DNA of 64,000 nucleotides from Tachypleus tridentatus. Its lineage: Eukaryota; Arthropoda; Merostomata; Xiphosura; Limulidae. Made by a program: the position numbers and the translations under genes. Positions 48,116 through 59,218 of the stretch are shown piece by piece. The stretch is from NCBI RefSeq assembly GCF_004210375.1, contig NC_134833.1:17973396-18037395 (forward strand), read 5' to 3'. Within the stretch, counting starts at the first letter, position 1. Every line of letters starts with the position of its first letter. A model generated the notes under the pieces. The model saw only the letters and a program-made list of their open reading frames with translations, was not told the DNA's origin and ran no database searches.

Positions 48116-48599
48116 AGCATGTCAACACAATTGTAATTTTTTCCTTTCTGCAAAGCGCGAATCGAACGTGTTCACACTCAAGTCATTACTTTAGTTTTCC
48201 GAAAATGAAGATGTAAATGGTCTTTAGAACAAAAGCTCCAACTTTATAATAACCTAGTTTCTGGGCAAAACTTGGCAATGAAAATTAAAGATCCCTTGAT
48301 ATAATTCTATTTGAAATGTACATAGAACCGAAAACTAATTAAATCAAAATTAGAGACAAGATAGTAATAAAACAAAATTATCACCCGTGTTGTATGCTAT
48401 GGAACAAATTTACGTAATGTAATTCGAAAATTTTGGAATAAAAATGCTAAAACAGTTGAGCCAGCTATAGTTGCTTCAAAAACTTTCATTTCGTTTACAA
48501 ACATGAACCAGCTACAGTCACTAATTATATTAAATGAGTTTTTATGTAAATGTGCATGTTCTATATCAAGGAATCGAGTAATAAACAAAAGCACTCCCC
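48116..48599. other. AT-rich spacer
   Basis: Nothing recognised apart from the second TSD copy at its left edge. Confidence 0.5.
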
Positions 48600-48655
48600 C
48601 CATGGAGATAGCCATTGTGTAGCTTTGTGTTTAATTACAAACAGACAAACAAACT
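48600..48655 (+). mobile_element. SINE-C tail fragment
   Basis: GGAGATAGCCATTGTGTAGC then TTTGTGTTTAATTAC and (ACAA)n. Confidence 0.75.
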
Positions 48656-48682
48656 TGACGAAAAGTAAGGAAGATCCTTCTA

Positions 48683-48937
48683 GTTGATTAGGGAGCGCTC
48701 GGTTCGCAACCTTAGGGTCGCATGTTTGAATCCCCATCTCGTCAAATACGCTCGCCCTTTCAACCGTGGGAGCGTTATAAAGTTACGGTCAATCCCACTA
48801 TTCATCGGTAAACGAAGAACCTAAGAGTTGGCGGTGGGTGGTGATGACTAGTAGCTGCTTTTCTCTTGTCTTTTACTACTAAATTAGAGATAGCTAGCGT
48901 AGACAGCTCTCATGTAGTTTTGCGCGAAGTTCAAACG
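48683..48937 (+). mobile_element. SINE-A
   Basis: Head shortened; box B is altered to TGTTTGAATCCCC; the body contains GGCGGTGGGTGGTGATGAC. Confidence 0.88.
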
Positions 48938-49864
48938 CATTAAATGCAACAATACAAATTTCCACCACTACTGACATGGACAATTCAAATTTTTTTACGA
49001 ATATTAAATGGTATTCGCAGATAAAACGCGTTGTAGTGTACCGCTAATACTGGTTTCACTAAATCTACCATAACGAGTTAATAAGTTCCTAGTTCTTCTC
49101 CATACCTCTTACAGTTTAACTTAATATTTTTCTTGTCAGTAGTACCTAACGTAATATATACACACACATAGAGACATAGGTTTTTGCATATATTAAAATA
49201 CGCATTTTGAGTGCAGATTACATAGCTTCTGAACATAATGTAATTTGTGGATTGAACCTACGGGACTAGCTATCTGGTTTTCAGTTTAAATGTATTTTGC
49301 TTGTTTTTAGATGTTCGTGAAAAGTTAGTCAAAGGGCCAGATAGTGGAATTTGACAGTCACGCTTATAACGCACCCGAGTGACCGAAAATGCTTTAGCCA
49401 TTCCTAATTTTGAAACGATAGACTGGAGGGAAGGCAGCTATTTAACAGCATCTACAACGAGTTGTTGTGGTCACTTGTCTGACAAAACAGTGGAAGTTGA
49501 CAGTTACACTAATAACGCACTCGCGTCCCGAGAGAGCAGAGCGCAATTAATTTATTTTTTAAAGTACCGGGGACACAAACTTTCGACCTACAGCATCATA
49601 GCCCATAACACTATCCACTGATCCACCAAGAGCGGTGGAATTGGTAATAGTAAAAAAAAAAAAATGTTAAAAACACATGGGAAAACAGGGAACCAATAAA
49701 AATATAGAATACCTCACCAAGCTTCATTGGCTATAGTCATTACGTAGCATTCAATCACTGGTCGTTAATCTGCTTGCTGGAGATATATGTTTATCTCATG
49801 CTATTAAAACCTGTGTATGTAAGTCTAAACACACATATATACCTAGACAGAGTTCCTTGAATAG
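48938..49864. other. spacer with a degenerate SINE-like segment
   Basis: At about 49330-49640 words such as GACAGTCACGCTTATAACGC and GGAGGGAAGGCAGCTATTTA resemble pieces of the SINE-A body out of normal order. A TATA-like CATATATACC lies near 49833. Confidence 0.4.
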
Positions 49865-49996
49865 CTTTCGCTAGAAAAACAGACAGCGGTGCTCTCTCTC
49901 CACTCATTCGCTCGGCGGTATTCGTTCCATCAACAAGTGAGTAAATCTGTCACAGAACACAGCCTCGTGGTCCTTGCACCTGAAGTCCTATAGAAG
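49865..49996 (+). other. candidate 5'-UTR exon
   Basis: An ATG-free island of more even composition (GCTCTCTCTCCACTCATTCG) starts about 30 bases below a TATA-like word. It ends at a good donor, AGAAG|GTGAGT, at 49996/49997. A leader exon for the receptor exon 12.8 kb downstream is possible. Confidence 0.27.
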
Positions 49997-50684
49997 GTGA
50001 GTTTTTTGGTTCATGTAACAGTCCAAGTTTGTCCAATTAGAAGACAACTAGTATCCCTACTGCAGGTTGGCCAACACGCAAACGATATATAGAACATGAA
50101 TGCGTTAACAACACCCATTGAAACCACTCGTTTCCGGCTGAAATTAAACTAGAATTATTGGGATATAAAGAGAAAAAATGTAACTGTTAGCGGGTGATTT
50201 TCTAAAAGCATAATTAGCGGACACATAAAATTAAAGTATTAGCCTTTAGTGCAAATTATTAAAATACGGAACTACAGTTCTTAAAATATTAATGCTCTTT
50301 CAGTATGTCTTTTATGTGGTCACTAACAGCAAATATCAATGGCCGTTCAATGTCAAAGTCTAATGCTGGACAAAGAGTTTAGATATAAAGGAATAGTAAA
50401 CATTTGAGGTGTTGCTAATTTTTGGGATTACGTAAGATTAATGTCCTACTGATATGAAGTAAATATAATTTTAGTTTATATATTTTTTATGACCTGATTG
50501 TTGATAAACCGATGTTTAAAATGTGTATAACCTGAAAACTTTTAATCTTATAATACAAAGCTTAACGAAAAGTACATTGAGGATCATCCGTTTTTAATAG
50601 GAACGTTTGGACTTGGTACAAGTATTTCTTAGATTGCCTTAAATGTTCAATACGAAATGCATTTTGTTTAAATTTTAAATTATC
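49997..50684. other. AT-rich spacer
   Basis: Nothing recognised. Confidence 0.5.
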
Positions 50685-51255
50685 ATCCTAAACACCTACC
50701 CGTATTTTATTTAAATTATCATTCTAAGTACTTACACGTATTTTATTTAGATTATCATACTACACAGCGATCCCCCGCTAGTACAGCGGTATGTCTCTGG
50801 ATTTACAACACTAAAATTAGGGGTTCCATTCCCCTCGGTGGACTGAACAGATAGCCCGCTGTGGCTTTTTTATAAGAAAAACACACACTCCTACATAGTT
50901 ACGTATTTTATTTAGATTAGCATCCTACACAGTGACGTATCTTATTTAAATTATCAACCTAAACACCTACACGTATTTTATTTAAATCATCATCCTACAC
51001 AGTAACGTATTTTATTTAGATTATCATCCTACACAGTAACGTATTTTATTTAAATCGTCATCCTACACAGTAACGTATTTTATTTAGATTAGCATCCTAC
51101 ACAGTGACGTATTTTATTTAAATTATCATCCTAAACACCTACACGTATTTTATTTAAATTATCATCCTACACAGTAACGTATTTTATTTAAATCGTCATC
51201 CTACACAGTAACGTATTTTATTTAGATTATCATCGTACACAGTAACGTATTTTAC
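50685..51255. repeat. second 34-bp minisatellite
   Basis: The unit contains ATTTTATTTAAATTATCATC then CTACACAGTAACGT. About 13 units are present, split by a SINE-B. The length equals that of the satellite at 1-5560, but the sequences are unrelated. Confidence 0.93.
50768..50890 (+). mobile_element. SINE-B inside the 34-bp array
   Basis: CCCCCGCTAGTACAGCGG head, GGGGTTCCATTCCCC box B (one change) and (CA)n tail. CTACACAG and CTACATAG flank it, but the array also supplies this word. Confidence 0.92.
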
Positions 51256-51631
51256 TCAAGCCATCCTTCTGAATACTGACAACTATTTTATTCAAGACAT
51301 AGATAATTGTTCCGTTGTCGTAAGAGCAAGAAACAGGAAAAATGAAATGATTTATAAACAAAAACAAACCGACTTAGGTACAAAGTAGAACAACGCGGTT
51401 TCCAAGCCACGTCAGAACGTTCTGAACAAATGTTAATATTCTCTGTAGTGAAACCTAGTTTCTTTAGAACCGGTGATCGTTAGGATACGATACAGAGTTT
51501 TCTTTATGGCCATCATGTTTCAGTTAAGATATGTTTCTATCCACAATTAAATATATTTATTTTACCACAAAAAATCACTACTTCATAATATACCGTAAAA
51601 TCTTACATAGTGATAAAGGAAATCAATTACC
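51256..51631. other. spacer
   Basis: Nothing recognised. Confidence 0.5.
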
Positions 51632-51745
51632 GTATGCTTTTTGTTGAGTACAAAGCTGCACAATGGTCTATCTGTGCTATGCTTACCACTGGTATCGAAA
51701 CCCGGTTTCTAGCGTTATAAGTGCCCACACTTATAGAGGTAGGAG
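51632..51745 (-). mobile_element. SINE-C
   Basis: The plus strand gives ACAAAGCTGCACAATGGTCT, GGTATCGAAACCCGGTTTCT and AGCGTTATAAGTGCC: tail, box B and anticodon region in reverse. Confidence 0.85.
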
Positions 51746-51767
51746 AGATATTATTGGTAAGTATATG

Positions 51768-51875
51768 CTTGTTTTTAAAGTAAAGTAACGTTGATTTATC
51801 TGTTGTGTCCACCACAGGGAATCGAACCCCGGTTTTAGTGTTGTATGTCCAGAGGCTTACGCTATTCCAGAGGGA
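51768..51875 (-). mobile_element. SINE-B2
   Basis: TTGATTTATCTGTTGTGTCC and GGGAATCGAACCCCGGTTTT on the plus strand. Confidence 0.75.
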
Positions 51876-51967
51876 CCAGAAATCAGTGAAACACAGATTC
51901 AAGTAATGGTCACGAAAGGTTATGTTATGTGTAGTAATTCTAACAGAACCAAGAAAAAATATTTACC

Positions 51968-52097
51968 AGCTTGTTTTTGTGTAATTAAGCATAAAGATAC
52001 ACAATGGGCTACCTGTGCTGTGCCCACCACAGGTATCAAAACCAGATTCGTAGCACTATAATTCTTCAAACCTGTCGCTGCTACGCCATTGAAGGGC
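51968..52097 (-). mobile_element. SINE-C
   Basis: ATTAAGCATAAAGATACACA, GGGCTACCTGTGCTGTGCCC and GGTATCAAAACCAG on the plus strand. Confidence 0.82.
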
Positions 52098-52153
52098 ATT
52101 TCTAACAGCAAACAAGTTAATTGTGGAATTTAACATGTCAGTTTCTTAAAGTA

Positions 52154-52411
52154 TGAGGCCCAGCATGGCCAGGTGGTTAAGGAGCTCGGCTTGTAATCTG
52201 AGGGTCGCGGGTTCGAATCCCCTTCATACCAAATATGCTCGCCCTTTCAGCCGTGGGGGCGTTATAATGTGACGGTCAGTCCCACTCTGCGTTGCTAAAA
52301 GAGTGGCCTAAGAGTTGGCGGTGGGTGGTAATGACCAGTTACCTTCCCTCTAATCTTACACTGCTAAATTATGGACGGCTAGCACAGATAGCCCTCGAGT
52401 AGCTTTTATTG
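52154..52411 (+). mobile_element. SINE-A, A-rich tail missing
   Basis: Near consensus from GGCCCAGCATGGCCAGGTGG to CCCTCGAGTAGCTTTTATTG, where the usual GCGCGAAATTC tail is lost. Confidence 0.92.
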
Positions 52412-53076
52412 TAATTTGAGCTACTTACTCTGAGTGCGGTATATTCGAATGAGAAAGAATGCTTTATACATAAAATCTGCTATAGTGTTCATTATGAAAG
52501 TTTTATTTCTTAATGGTAGGCGTGTGTTATTAGGTAAAACCTGTTAAAGAAGGATAGATATGTTAATAGTGATTGTATCTTATGGCAAAGAAGGAAAGTG
52601 TCTTATTTTCGTTGTTAAGACGACGTTTCGTTTTTTTATAGAATTAGCCATAAGCTTCAGATGACATTCGAAGACATGATTACATACGTTACAAATGACA
52701 GTTTTCTCAAGGTTATAATTTGTATTTGATAGAGAGTCATTTATAGATATGAAAATGTGTTGTGATAACTCTAGTATTACTATCAAATGACAGACAGGAA
52801 TTTGATCACGTGCTAAAACCAAACTACAACATTTTGGGCCGCTGAAGAAATATACGACCATTCTATCAAAAAAAAAAGTCCTTGAGCGAAGCTGTTAAAC
52901 AATTTAGAATAAAAGAATACAACATTCTGAAATGGAGAATATATTTAATGCTCTTTACGGAAACCGAAGAATCTGCTCAATGAAACGTTTAGGAAAGCCA
53001 ATTAGAACCAATGTTTTCACATGCAATGTAAAGGCTATTGTTACGAAATAAAACCTTTCTATCCAAACTCTGAAGC
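52412..53076. other. AT-rich spacer
   Basis: An open minus frame at 52580-52861 has a CxxC...HxxH-like look (CNVCNHVFECH) but no zinc-finger spacing I would defend. Confidence 0.4.
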
Positions 53077-53262
53077 TTGGCATGGTCAAGTGGTTAGAGT
53101 GCTCGACCATTTGGCTTTGGGGGCGTTATAACGTTACTCTCAATCCCACTATTCGTTGCCAAAAGAATAACCCTACAATTGTGTCTTACACTGTTAAATT
53201 AGGGACAGCCAGAGTAGAAAGCCCTCGTGCAGCTTTGCGCGAAATTAAAAACAAACCAAATT
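53077..53262 (+). mobile_element. SINE-A with two internal deletions
   Basis: GCTTGGCATGGTCAAGTGG jumps to CATTTGGCTTTGGGGGCG, removing box B. A second gap removes the GGCGGTGGGTGGTGATGAC part. Confidence 0.88.
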
Positions 53263-53624
53263 AAATTAAAATGTAAAATATCTCCTGTTACCATAACAAA
53301 CTGAGATTTAAAGCTAATGATGAGTAGAAACTAAACGTCGACAAGCGTTTGGCAAAGCCTCAAAATTGGCGTATGTTTTTACGGAAAAAAAACAACTTAA
53401 TATACTGGAGTAACATCCACAAAGAGTTCACTGTTTTCTAGCAAACACTTGAAAACAATGGCTGATTTTGGCAGAAACTGGTGAACCTCTTGTTGCACTC
53501 ATTCCAGTTTCTTCATTTGCTTTTGTCGTGTAACAGAAGGTCTTTCGAGTATAATCTGAAGAAGTGTCATTGCTTCTTCTGTACCTATATACTAAAACAC
53601 ATCCCCGTTACGTTACAGCTTAAA
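53263..53624. other. spacer
   Basis: Nothing recognised. Confidence 0.5.
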
Positions 53625-53635
53625 TAGAAGGCTGG

Positions 53636-53910
53636 TTTGTTTGTTTTCGAATTTCACGCAAAGGTACACGAGGGTTATCTGCACTAGCCATCCGTAATTT
53701 AATAGTGTGAGAGTAGATGGGAAACAGCTAGTCATCATCACCCACCGCCAGCTCTTGGGCTACTCTTTTACCAACGAATAGTGGGATTGACCGTCGCATT
53801 ATCAAGCTCTCTTGATTGAAAGGACTAGCATATTTGGTTTGAGGACGGTTGAAACCCGCGACCCTCTGATTATGAGTCGAGTGCCTTAACTTCCTGGCCA
53901 TGCTGGGTCC
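53636..53910 (-). mobile_element. SINE-A with 11-bp TSD
   Basis: TAGAAGGCTGG (53625-53635) and TAGAAGACTGG (53911-53921) flank a complete copy. Confidence 0.94.
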
Positions 53911-54107
53911 TAGAAGACTGGATAAGCGTTTGTTCAAGATTAGAGCTATGTATTTCAGAATTAACTAGCCGGGTTTGAATTCACAGAAACTCTCAAAACT
54001 ATTCCCTATTTACTTTATGCTGTAGATGCATTAATAGAGTATTATTCTCAGCGTGGACAGAATAGTATATTCTTCATAAGATATAATTAGTTTCTTCATC
54101 ACAGAAG

Positions 54108-54384
54108 GGCCCGGCATGGCCAAGTGTGTTAAGGCGTTCGAATCGTAATCCGAATTCGGGTTCGAATCCCGGTTGTACCAAACATGCTCGCACTTTCAGC
54201 CGTGAGGGCGTTATAATGTGACGGTCAATCCCACTATTCGTTGGTAAAAGAGTAGTCCACGAGGTGGCGGTGGATGGTGATGACTAGCTGCCTTCCCTCT
54301 AGTCTTACACTGCTAAATTAGAAATGGCTAGCGCAGATAGCCCTCGAGTAGCTTTGCGCGAAATTCAAAACTAAACAAACAAAC
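54108..54384 (+). mobile_element. SINE-A, full length
   Basis: Starts GGGCCCGGCATGGCCAAG; box B is GGGTTCGAATCCC; ends in (AAAC)n. Confidence 0.94.
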
Positions 54385-54749
54385 TCAACAGCTAATATAG
54401 GCTAAAAATTACTGTGGAATACTTCATAAATATTTCGTTTTTCCTGCATGACTTAATATTTTTATTCACATTTGGAAAACGTGATTTCAGTTTAGAAATA
54501 AAGGGGTATTTAATTAAAATATTTGATAAATGGGCTTCATATATACATATATATTTTTAAGGTTTAATGAGAAAATATTTTTTTTTCTACTTTAAGTTAT
54601 AAAGATAATCAAACTAATATTTCTGGTGTGTTTTAAAGCTATTTTACGTTAAAAGAATGCATTATGGTAATCAAATAACCTATAAGAAACTTCATTGTAA
54701 TTAGTTTCACATTTGTTTTAACATTACATACATTAGTGGGTTTTTCTTC
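54385..54749. other. AT-rich spacer
   Basis: Nothing recognised. Confidence 0.5.
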
Positions 54750-55085
54750 TTCTGCAGTACGAGTACAATCTGACATCCACTGAGAACTGACATTACAAGT
54801 ACAATCTGACATCCACTGAGAACTGACATTACAAGTACAATCTGACATCCACTGAGAACTGACATTACAAGTACAATCTTACATACACTGAGAAATGGCA
54901 GCACAATCTGACATCAGCTGAGAACTGACAGCACAAGTACAATCTGACATCAGCTCAGATCTGACAGCACAAGTACAATCTGACATTTACTGAGAACTGA
55001 CATTACAAGTACAATCTTACATACACTGAGAAATGGCAGCACAATCTGACATCATCTGAGAACTGACAGCACGGTTACAACCTGA
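54750..55085. repeat. 36-bp minisatellite with shortened units
   Basis: The unit contains ACAATCTGACATCCACTGAG then AACTGACATTACAAGT. Some units are shorter and read AGAAATGGCAGC. About nine or ten units are present. Confidence 0.9.
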
Positions 55086-55182
55086 ATGAGGTATAGTGTA
55101 ACCGTAACTCTGCACAATTTTACTTTATAATAAAAACGATAAACGTTTCGTTCCATTTGTTTTTGCACCCCCTCGTGACAGA

Positions 55183-55280
55183 GTCTGTGGAGTTAAAAGG
55201 TTATAATCCAGGTTTCGATACTTGTGGTGGACTGAGCACAGATAGCTCATTAATAACCTGTCCTTAAGTAACAAACATCA
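55183..55280 (+). mobile_element. SINE-C
   Basis: CCAGGTTTCGATACTTGTGG and GGACTGAGCACAGATAGCTC, ending AAGTAACAAAC. Confidence 0.8.
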
Positions 55281-55871
55281 ATAATTTATTTTTATTTTCT
55301 TTAGTATTCTGATCAAAACCTTTATTCATAATAACCGTCTCTTCATATGTCATATACACGTAGACATATAAGTATCTTTTTCAAAGTAGTGTTAAATTTT
55401 TCTACGAAGTTACAAGCACCGGATACATCCAGCTCAGGGGGAGAGAAAACCTTCATAAGAGTTCTCGAATTTAGTATTTCATTTATTTTTTTTTACAAAA
55501 TATAATTGACTATCCACGAAGTGCAAGTTGTGACAGACACAAAAAAAACATTTCACTTCAGATAGTTAAGCCTACAAAGCATCAAACGGGAAGATAATGA
55601 CGGGATGCAGCTCAGAAGGAAGCCCTTCCCTTCACGCATGCCACACTGTAAGCACAGCTACTCGGTTTCAGTTTCGAAAATAATCGAGCTTAGAAAATAC
55701 ACTGAATGCCCGTTGTGTTTAAATATTCTAGGAATTGTCAGCAGCGTAAGAAATTCAAACTAATAAATATGCCAATTATAATTAGTAATTTTCTCTCTCT
55801 TTCTCGTATTATATACATATAGAAAACGTAGTACGCTTGTATCTGTCATAGTCGGTTTCAGATGGCTAGGT
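55281..55871. other. spacer, no gene supported
   Basis: Nothing recognised. Confidence 0.5.
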
Positions 55872-55950
55872 CAGTGTTTCTCAACCTCTTCGATACCACC
55901 AACAGACCCCTTAAACTGTTGCGGACCCCTAAAATGGAAATATAACGAAA
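55872..55950 (+). mobile_element. hAT terminal fragment
   Basis: CAGTGTTTCTCAACCTCTTC is the familiar end of a widespread hAT group. About 75 bases resemble that end (GGACCCCTAAAATGG). No matching right end is seen. Confidence 0.5.
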
Positions 55951-56039
55951 AACATTACGGGTTTTTTGTTTCTTTGTTTTCGTGAAAACCCACCGACGAG
56001 TGGTTGATAAATACTCGGCTAGAAGAGAAATACGAAATA

Positions 56040-56131
56040 CCCCCTAGTGGCTCAGCGGTATGTTTCGATACCCGTGGTGGGCAGAGCACAGATAGCCCAT
56101 TGTGTAGCTTTGCGCTTAATTCAATACAACA
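56040..56131 (+). mobile_element. SINE-C, with head deletion
   Basis: CCCCCTAGTGGCTCAGCGG is followed by GTTTCGATACCCGTGGTGGG, so the anticodon part is missing. The tail module GATAGCCCATTGTGTAGC is consensus-like. Confidence 0.88.
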
Positions 56132-56280
56132 ACAACAGCACCAAATGTAACGAAAAGCACAAAGTAAACTTAACATTGATGTTAAAAAATGTGTTGAATT
56201 TTTAGAATGTGTGCAGAAAATTAACAAAACGAAAGTAGAACATAAGACGTAGACGTGTGTTCACTACAGTGAGAAAGATA

Positions 56281-57486
56281 CACTACATGACCAAAAGTAT
56301 GTGGACACCCCTTATAATCAGTGGATTCGGCTATTTCAGCCACACCCACTGTTAACAGGTGTATAAAATCAAACATACAGCCAAGCAATCTCCATAGACA
56401 AACATTGGTAGTGGAATGGGTCGTAGTGAAGAGCTCAGTGACTTTCAACGTGTCATTGTCATAGGATGCCACCTTTTCAACAAGTCAATTCGTCAAATAT
56501 CTGCCCTGCTAGAGTTGCCTCGGTAAACTGTACGCGCTTTTATTGTGAAGTGGAAATGTCTAGGAGCAACAACAGCTCAGCCACGAAGCGGTAGGCCACA
56601 CAAGCCGAGTGCTGAAGCGCGTGGCGCGTAAAAATTGTCTGTCTACAGTTGCAACAATCACTACCGAGTTCTCAACTGCCACTGAAAGCAACGTCAGTAC
56701 AAGAACTGTTCCTTGGGAGCTTCATAAGCACCACACACAAGCCTAAGATCACCATGTACAATACCAAGTGTCTGCTTGAGTGGTGTAAAGCACACCGCCA
56801 TTGTACTCTGGAGCAGTGGAAACGCATTCTCTGGAGTGATGAATCACACTTCACTATTTGGCAGTCTGTCGGACGAATCTAGGTTTGGCGGATACCAGGA
56901 ATACGCTACCTGACTGAATACATAGTGCCAACTATAAAGTTTTGTAGAGGAGGAATAATGGTCTGGGACTGTTTTTCATGGTTTGGACTAGGATCTTTGA
57001 TTGCAGAAAAGGGAGTTCTTAATGCTACAGCATACAATGACATTCTAGAGAATTGTGTGCTTCCAACTTTGTGGTAACAGTTTGAAAAAGGATCTTTTTT
57101 GTTTCAGCATGACAATGCCCCCGTGCACAAAGCGAGGTCCATAAATACATGGTTTGCCGAGGTTGGTGTGGAAGAACTTGGCTGGCCTGCACAGAACCCT
57201 GACCTCAACCCCATCGAACACCTGTGTAATGAATTAGAACGCCGACTGCGAGCCAGTCCTTCTCGCCCGACATCAGTGTCCGATCACACACTTGTAGCAT
57301 AATAGGAGCGAATCTCCGCAGCCATGTTCCAAAATCTAATGAAAATCCTTCCCAGAAGAGTAGAGACTGTTATAGCAACAAAGGGGGACCAACTCTATAT
57401 TATTACCCATTGTATTGGAATGAGATGTTCAACAAGCACGTATGGGTGTGATGGTCAGGTGATCACATACTTTTGGCCATGTAGTG
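56281..57486 (+). mobile_element. Tc1-type DNA transposon, both TIRs, inactive
   Basis: The element starts CACTACATGACCAAAAGTAT and ends with the inverse, ATACTTTTGGCCATGTAGTG. About 24 of the outer 25 bases pair. TA dinucleotides at 56279-56280 and 57487-57488 are the target duplication. At about 1.2 kb it has the normal length of a Tc1 element. Structurally it is nearly whole, but the transposase is broken. The terminal sequence closely resembles Tc1 elements that I recall from teleost fishes and lampreys. Confidence 0.96.
56416..57405 (+). pseudogene. Tc1 transposase pseudogene (DD34E)
   Basis: This would catalyse cut-and-paste transposition in the nucleus. The first frame reads MGRSEELSDFQRVIVIGCHL from 56416 and covers the start of the paired-type DNA-binding domain. 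It has a stop after LLELPR and another after SAEARGA, and there are frame changes near 56600-56650. The catalytic part is in one frame: first D in LWSDESHF (56838), second D in FQHDNAPVHK (57111), and E in NPDLNPIEHL (57216). Thirty-four residues separate the last two, so the DD34E signature is intact. Stops interrupt this frame after QSVGRI, after LPTLW and twice after HTLVA, beyond which the ending is still readable. It cannot make a working enzyme. Confidence 0.95.
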
Positions 57487-57488
57487 TA

Positions 57489-58126
57489 TCTAGCTAACAC
57501 CAAACTGTGTCTGAACATCTTACTAGTACTACTGGTAGAAGATTCAGCGAACTCTCTGTATTAAACTCGGTTTCCTAAGATTAAAAAAAAAACTTTATAG
57601 ACAAGATAAAAACAAACAAACACATTCTGTGAGAACAAGAACCTATAATAAGAATGAGATAAATTTATACTAGACTATATCACATCGTGTAGTATAAGTT
57701 TTGTTGTCAAGAAAGCAGATTGTGTACAGGATAGTTGTGCCACTTTTCCAGATGGAGATTCTTTTTGACTGTGTTGCATGTAGTTTTATTGGCCATGTTT
57801 TACAGGACTGCATTTTGCTTACCATGGATGGTGTATGACTTGTTGCAGATCTCTTTCTGGATGGTTCTGAAACCCCAAGTTGATTCATATTCCTTTATTT
57901 TTCGATGCTATTGATTAGTATACATCTGATCTTGTCTCAGTCTGATCACATTAATGTTTTTTTAGTAGAAAAGGCTATTAAACATTCCTATTAAAAGCTG
58001 TTAATTTTCAGTAGCATCACCCTACCTACTATTTGATAAAACAACATTAAAATGTATTTCTAATACATGCTGTTTCATTGCAACTTTATATTTACTGTGG
58101 TTGTCATGTGACTTTCTTATTTTGAG
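57489..58126. other. spacer, no gene assigned
   Basis: A minus frame at 57670-57888 and an alternative minus frame reading STWGFRTIQKEICNKSY near 57830 look somewhat protein-like, but neither gives a known domain. Confidence 0.35.
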
Positions 58127-58295
58127 TAAACAACCATCTACCAGATTAACATGCTTAGATGCGGAAGCCGATTCCAAACACACTCAGCTGCATGAGTGTT
58201 ATAATAGTGAAAGTTTGTTGAACTTTAAACCATCGGTGGTCCGTAATTATGGACGGCTATACTCAAAGATCATGGATCCGCGATTTATAACCCAA
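58127..58295 (+). CDS. candidate internal coding exon, unidentified
   Basis: A pyrimidine-rich acceptor (GACTTTCTTATTTTGAG, ending 58126) opens a 169-base segment that closes at CCCAA|GTAAGC. One frame is open throughout (1+168 bases, 56 codons), including LTCLDAEADSKHTQLHECYN and, near the end, RNYGRLYSKIMDPRFITQ. Composition and codon choice look coding. The frame cannot join the receptor's coding frame, because that exon has an in-frame stop before its ATG. It would belong to another transcript or an unrecognised element. Confidence 0.33.
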
Positions 58296-58861
58296 GTAAG
58301 CACAATATTTATAATTCAAAGAGGGAAATAAAAGAAATACATGCTTAGATAACCCATAATAATTTACCCGCGAAACACGTTTAAGGAGATAGGTAGTACA
58401 TTAAGCAGACAGTCTTTATATGCACGTGTCGCAGCACACGAACGTAATAAGGTTGTTAATCGTGTTTACCGGCGTCCTGCCAAGTTGTCCACGTCGGTTA
58501 TTAAGCTAATCGGACATGTTTGCAGTGTCGCCTTCGTAATGTGTGTCATATTCTAGGTTTTGTGTAACTCAATCCTACATGGCTTGTTCGTACTTTCTTA
58601 CGCTTGTTTGTAAACTTCCAATACCGTATTTTCGTTTTGTTTTCCAGAAATTAAGAGGGAGGCGTTATTAATTACTTTTCACGTAATGATTAGAGTAAAC
58701 AGCCATCACACACCTTGTTGTAATTTACGTTTTAGGATGAGAATTACAGCTTTTACTCTATTCTAATTACTAACAAAACGTTGTTCTGCTTTGGTGTTTC
58801 TTTCACGTATTAACTCTTGAAGGCATATCACGTTAATTAGGATCTTAAGAAAGAGTGTTCG
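58296..58861. other. spacer
   Basis: Composition is more even at 58420-58600, but no frame or repeat is recognised. Confidence 0.4.
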
Positions 58862-59137
58862 TTTGTTTTATTTAATTTTGCGCAAAGCTACACGAGGGTT
58901 GTCTACGCTGACCGTCCCTAATTCAACAGTGTAAGACTAGAGGGAAGGCTGCTAGTCATCACCACCCACCGCCAACTCTTGGGATACTCTTTTACCAACA
59001 AATAGTGAGATTGAACTCCGCATTATAACGCCCCCACGGCTGAAAGGACGAGTATGTTTGGTGTGACGGGGATCCAAACCTGCGACCCTGCAATTACGAG
59101 TCGAGTGCTTTAATAACCACCTGGCCGTGCCAAGCCT
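58862..59137 (-). mobile_element. SINE-A, full length
   Basis: Complete on the minus strand from GGCTTGGCACGGCCAGGTGG to the AAACAAAC tail. The anticodon loop region is altered (GCAATTACGAGTCG on the plus strand). Confidence 0.92.
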
Positions 59138-59218
59138 ATGTTATAGATAATAAGGCGCTTAGGAAACGTATATTCCACTGTGTTTGAGTAATTATGTTTA
59201 TTCGGTTCTATATATGAA

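Noticed and set aside
50685..51255. Relation between the two 34-bp arrays
   Set aside because: Only the unit length agrees; the sequences show no alignment by eye.
51627..52111. Minus frames of 91 and 63 codons
   Set aside because: They lie entirely within SINE-C and SINE-B2 copies.
52580..52861. Possible zinc-finger-like peptide (CNVCNHVFECH)
   Set aside because: Spacing of cysteines and histidines does not fit a known finger, and the surrounding sequence is AT-rich and featureless.
56221..56854. Minus-strand open frames across the Tc1 element
   Set aside because: They are the antisense of the transposase remnant; the DDE motif is on the plus strand.
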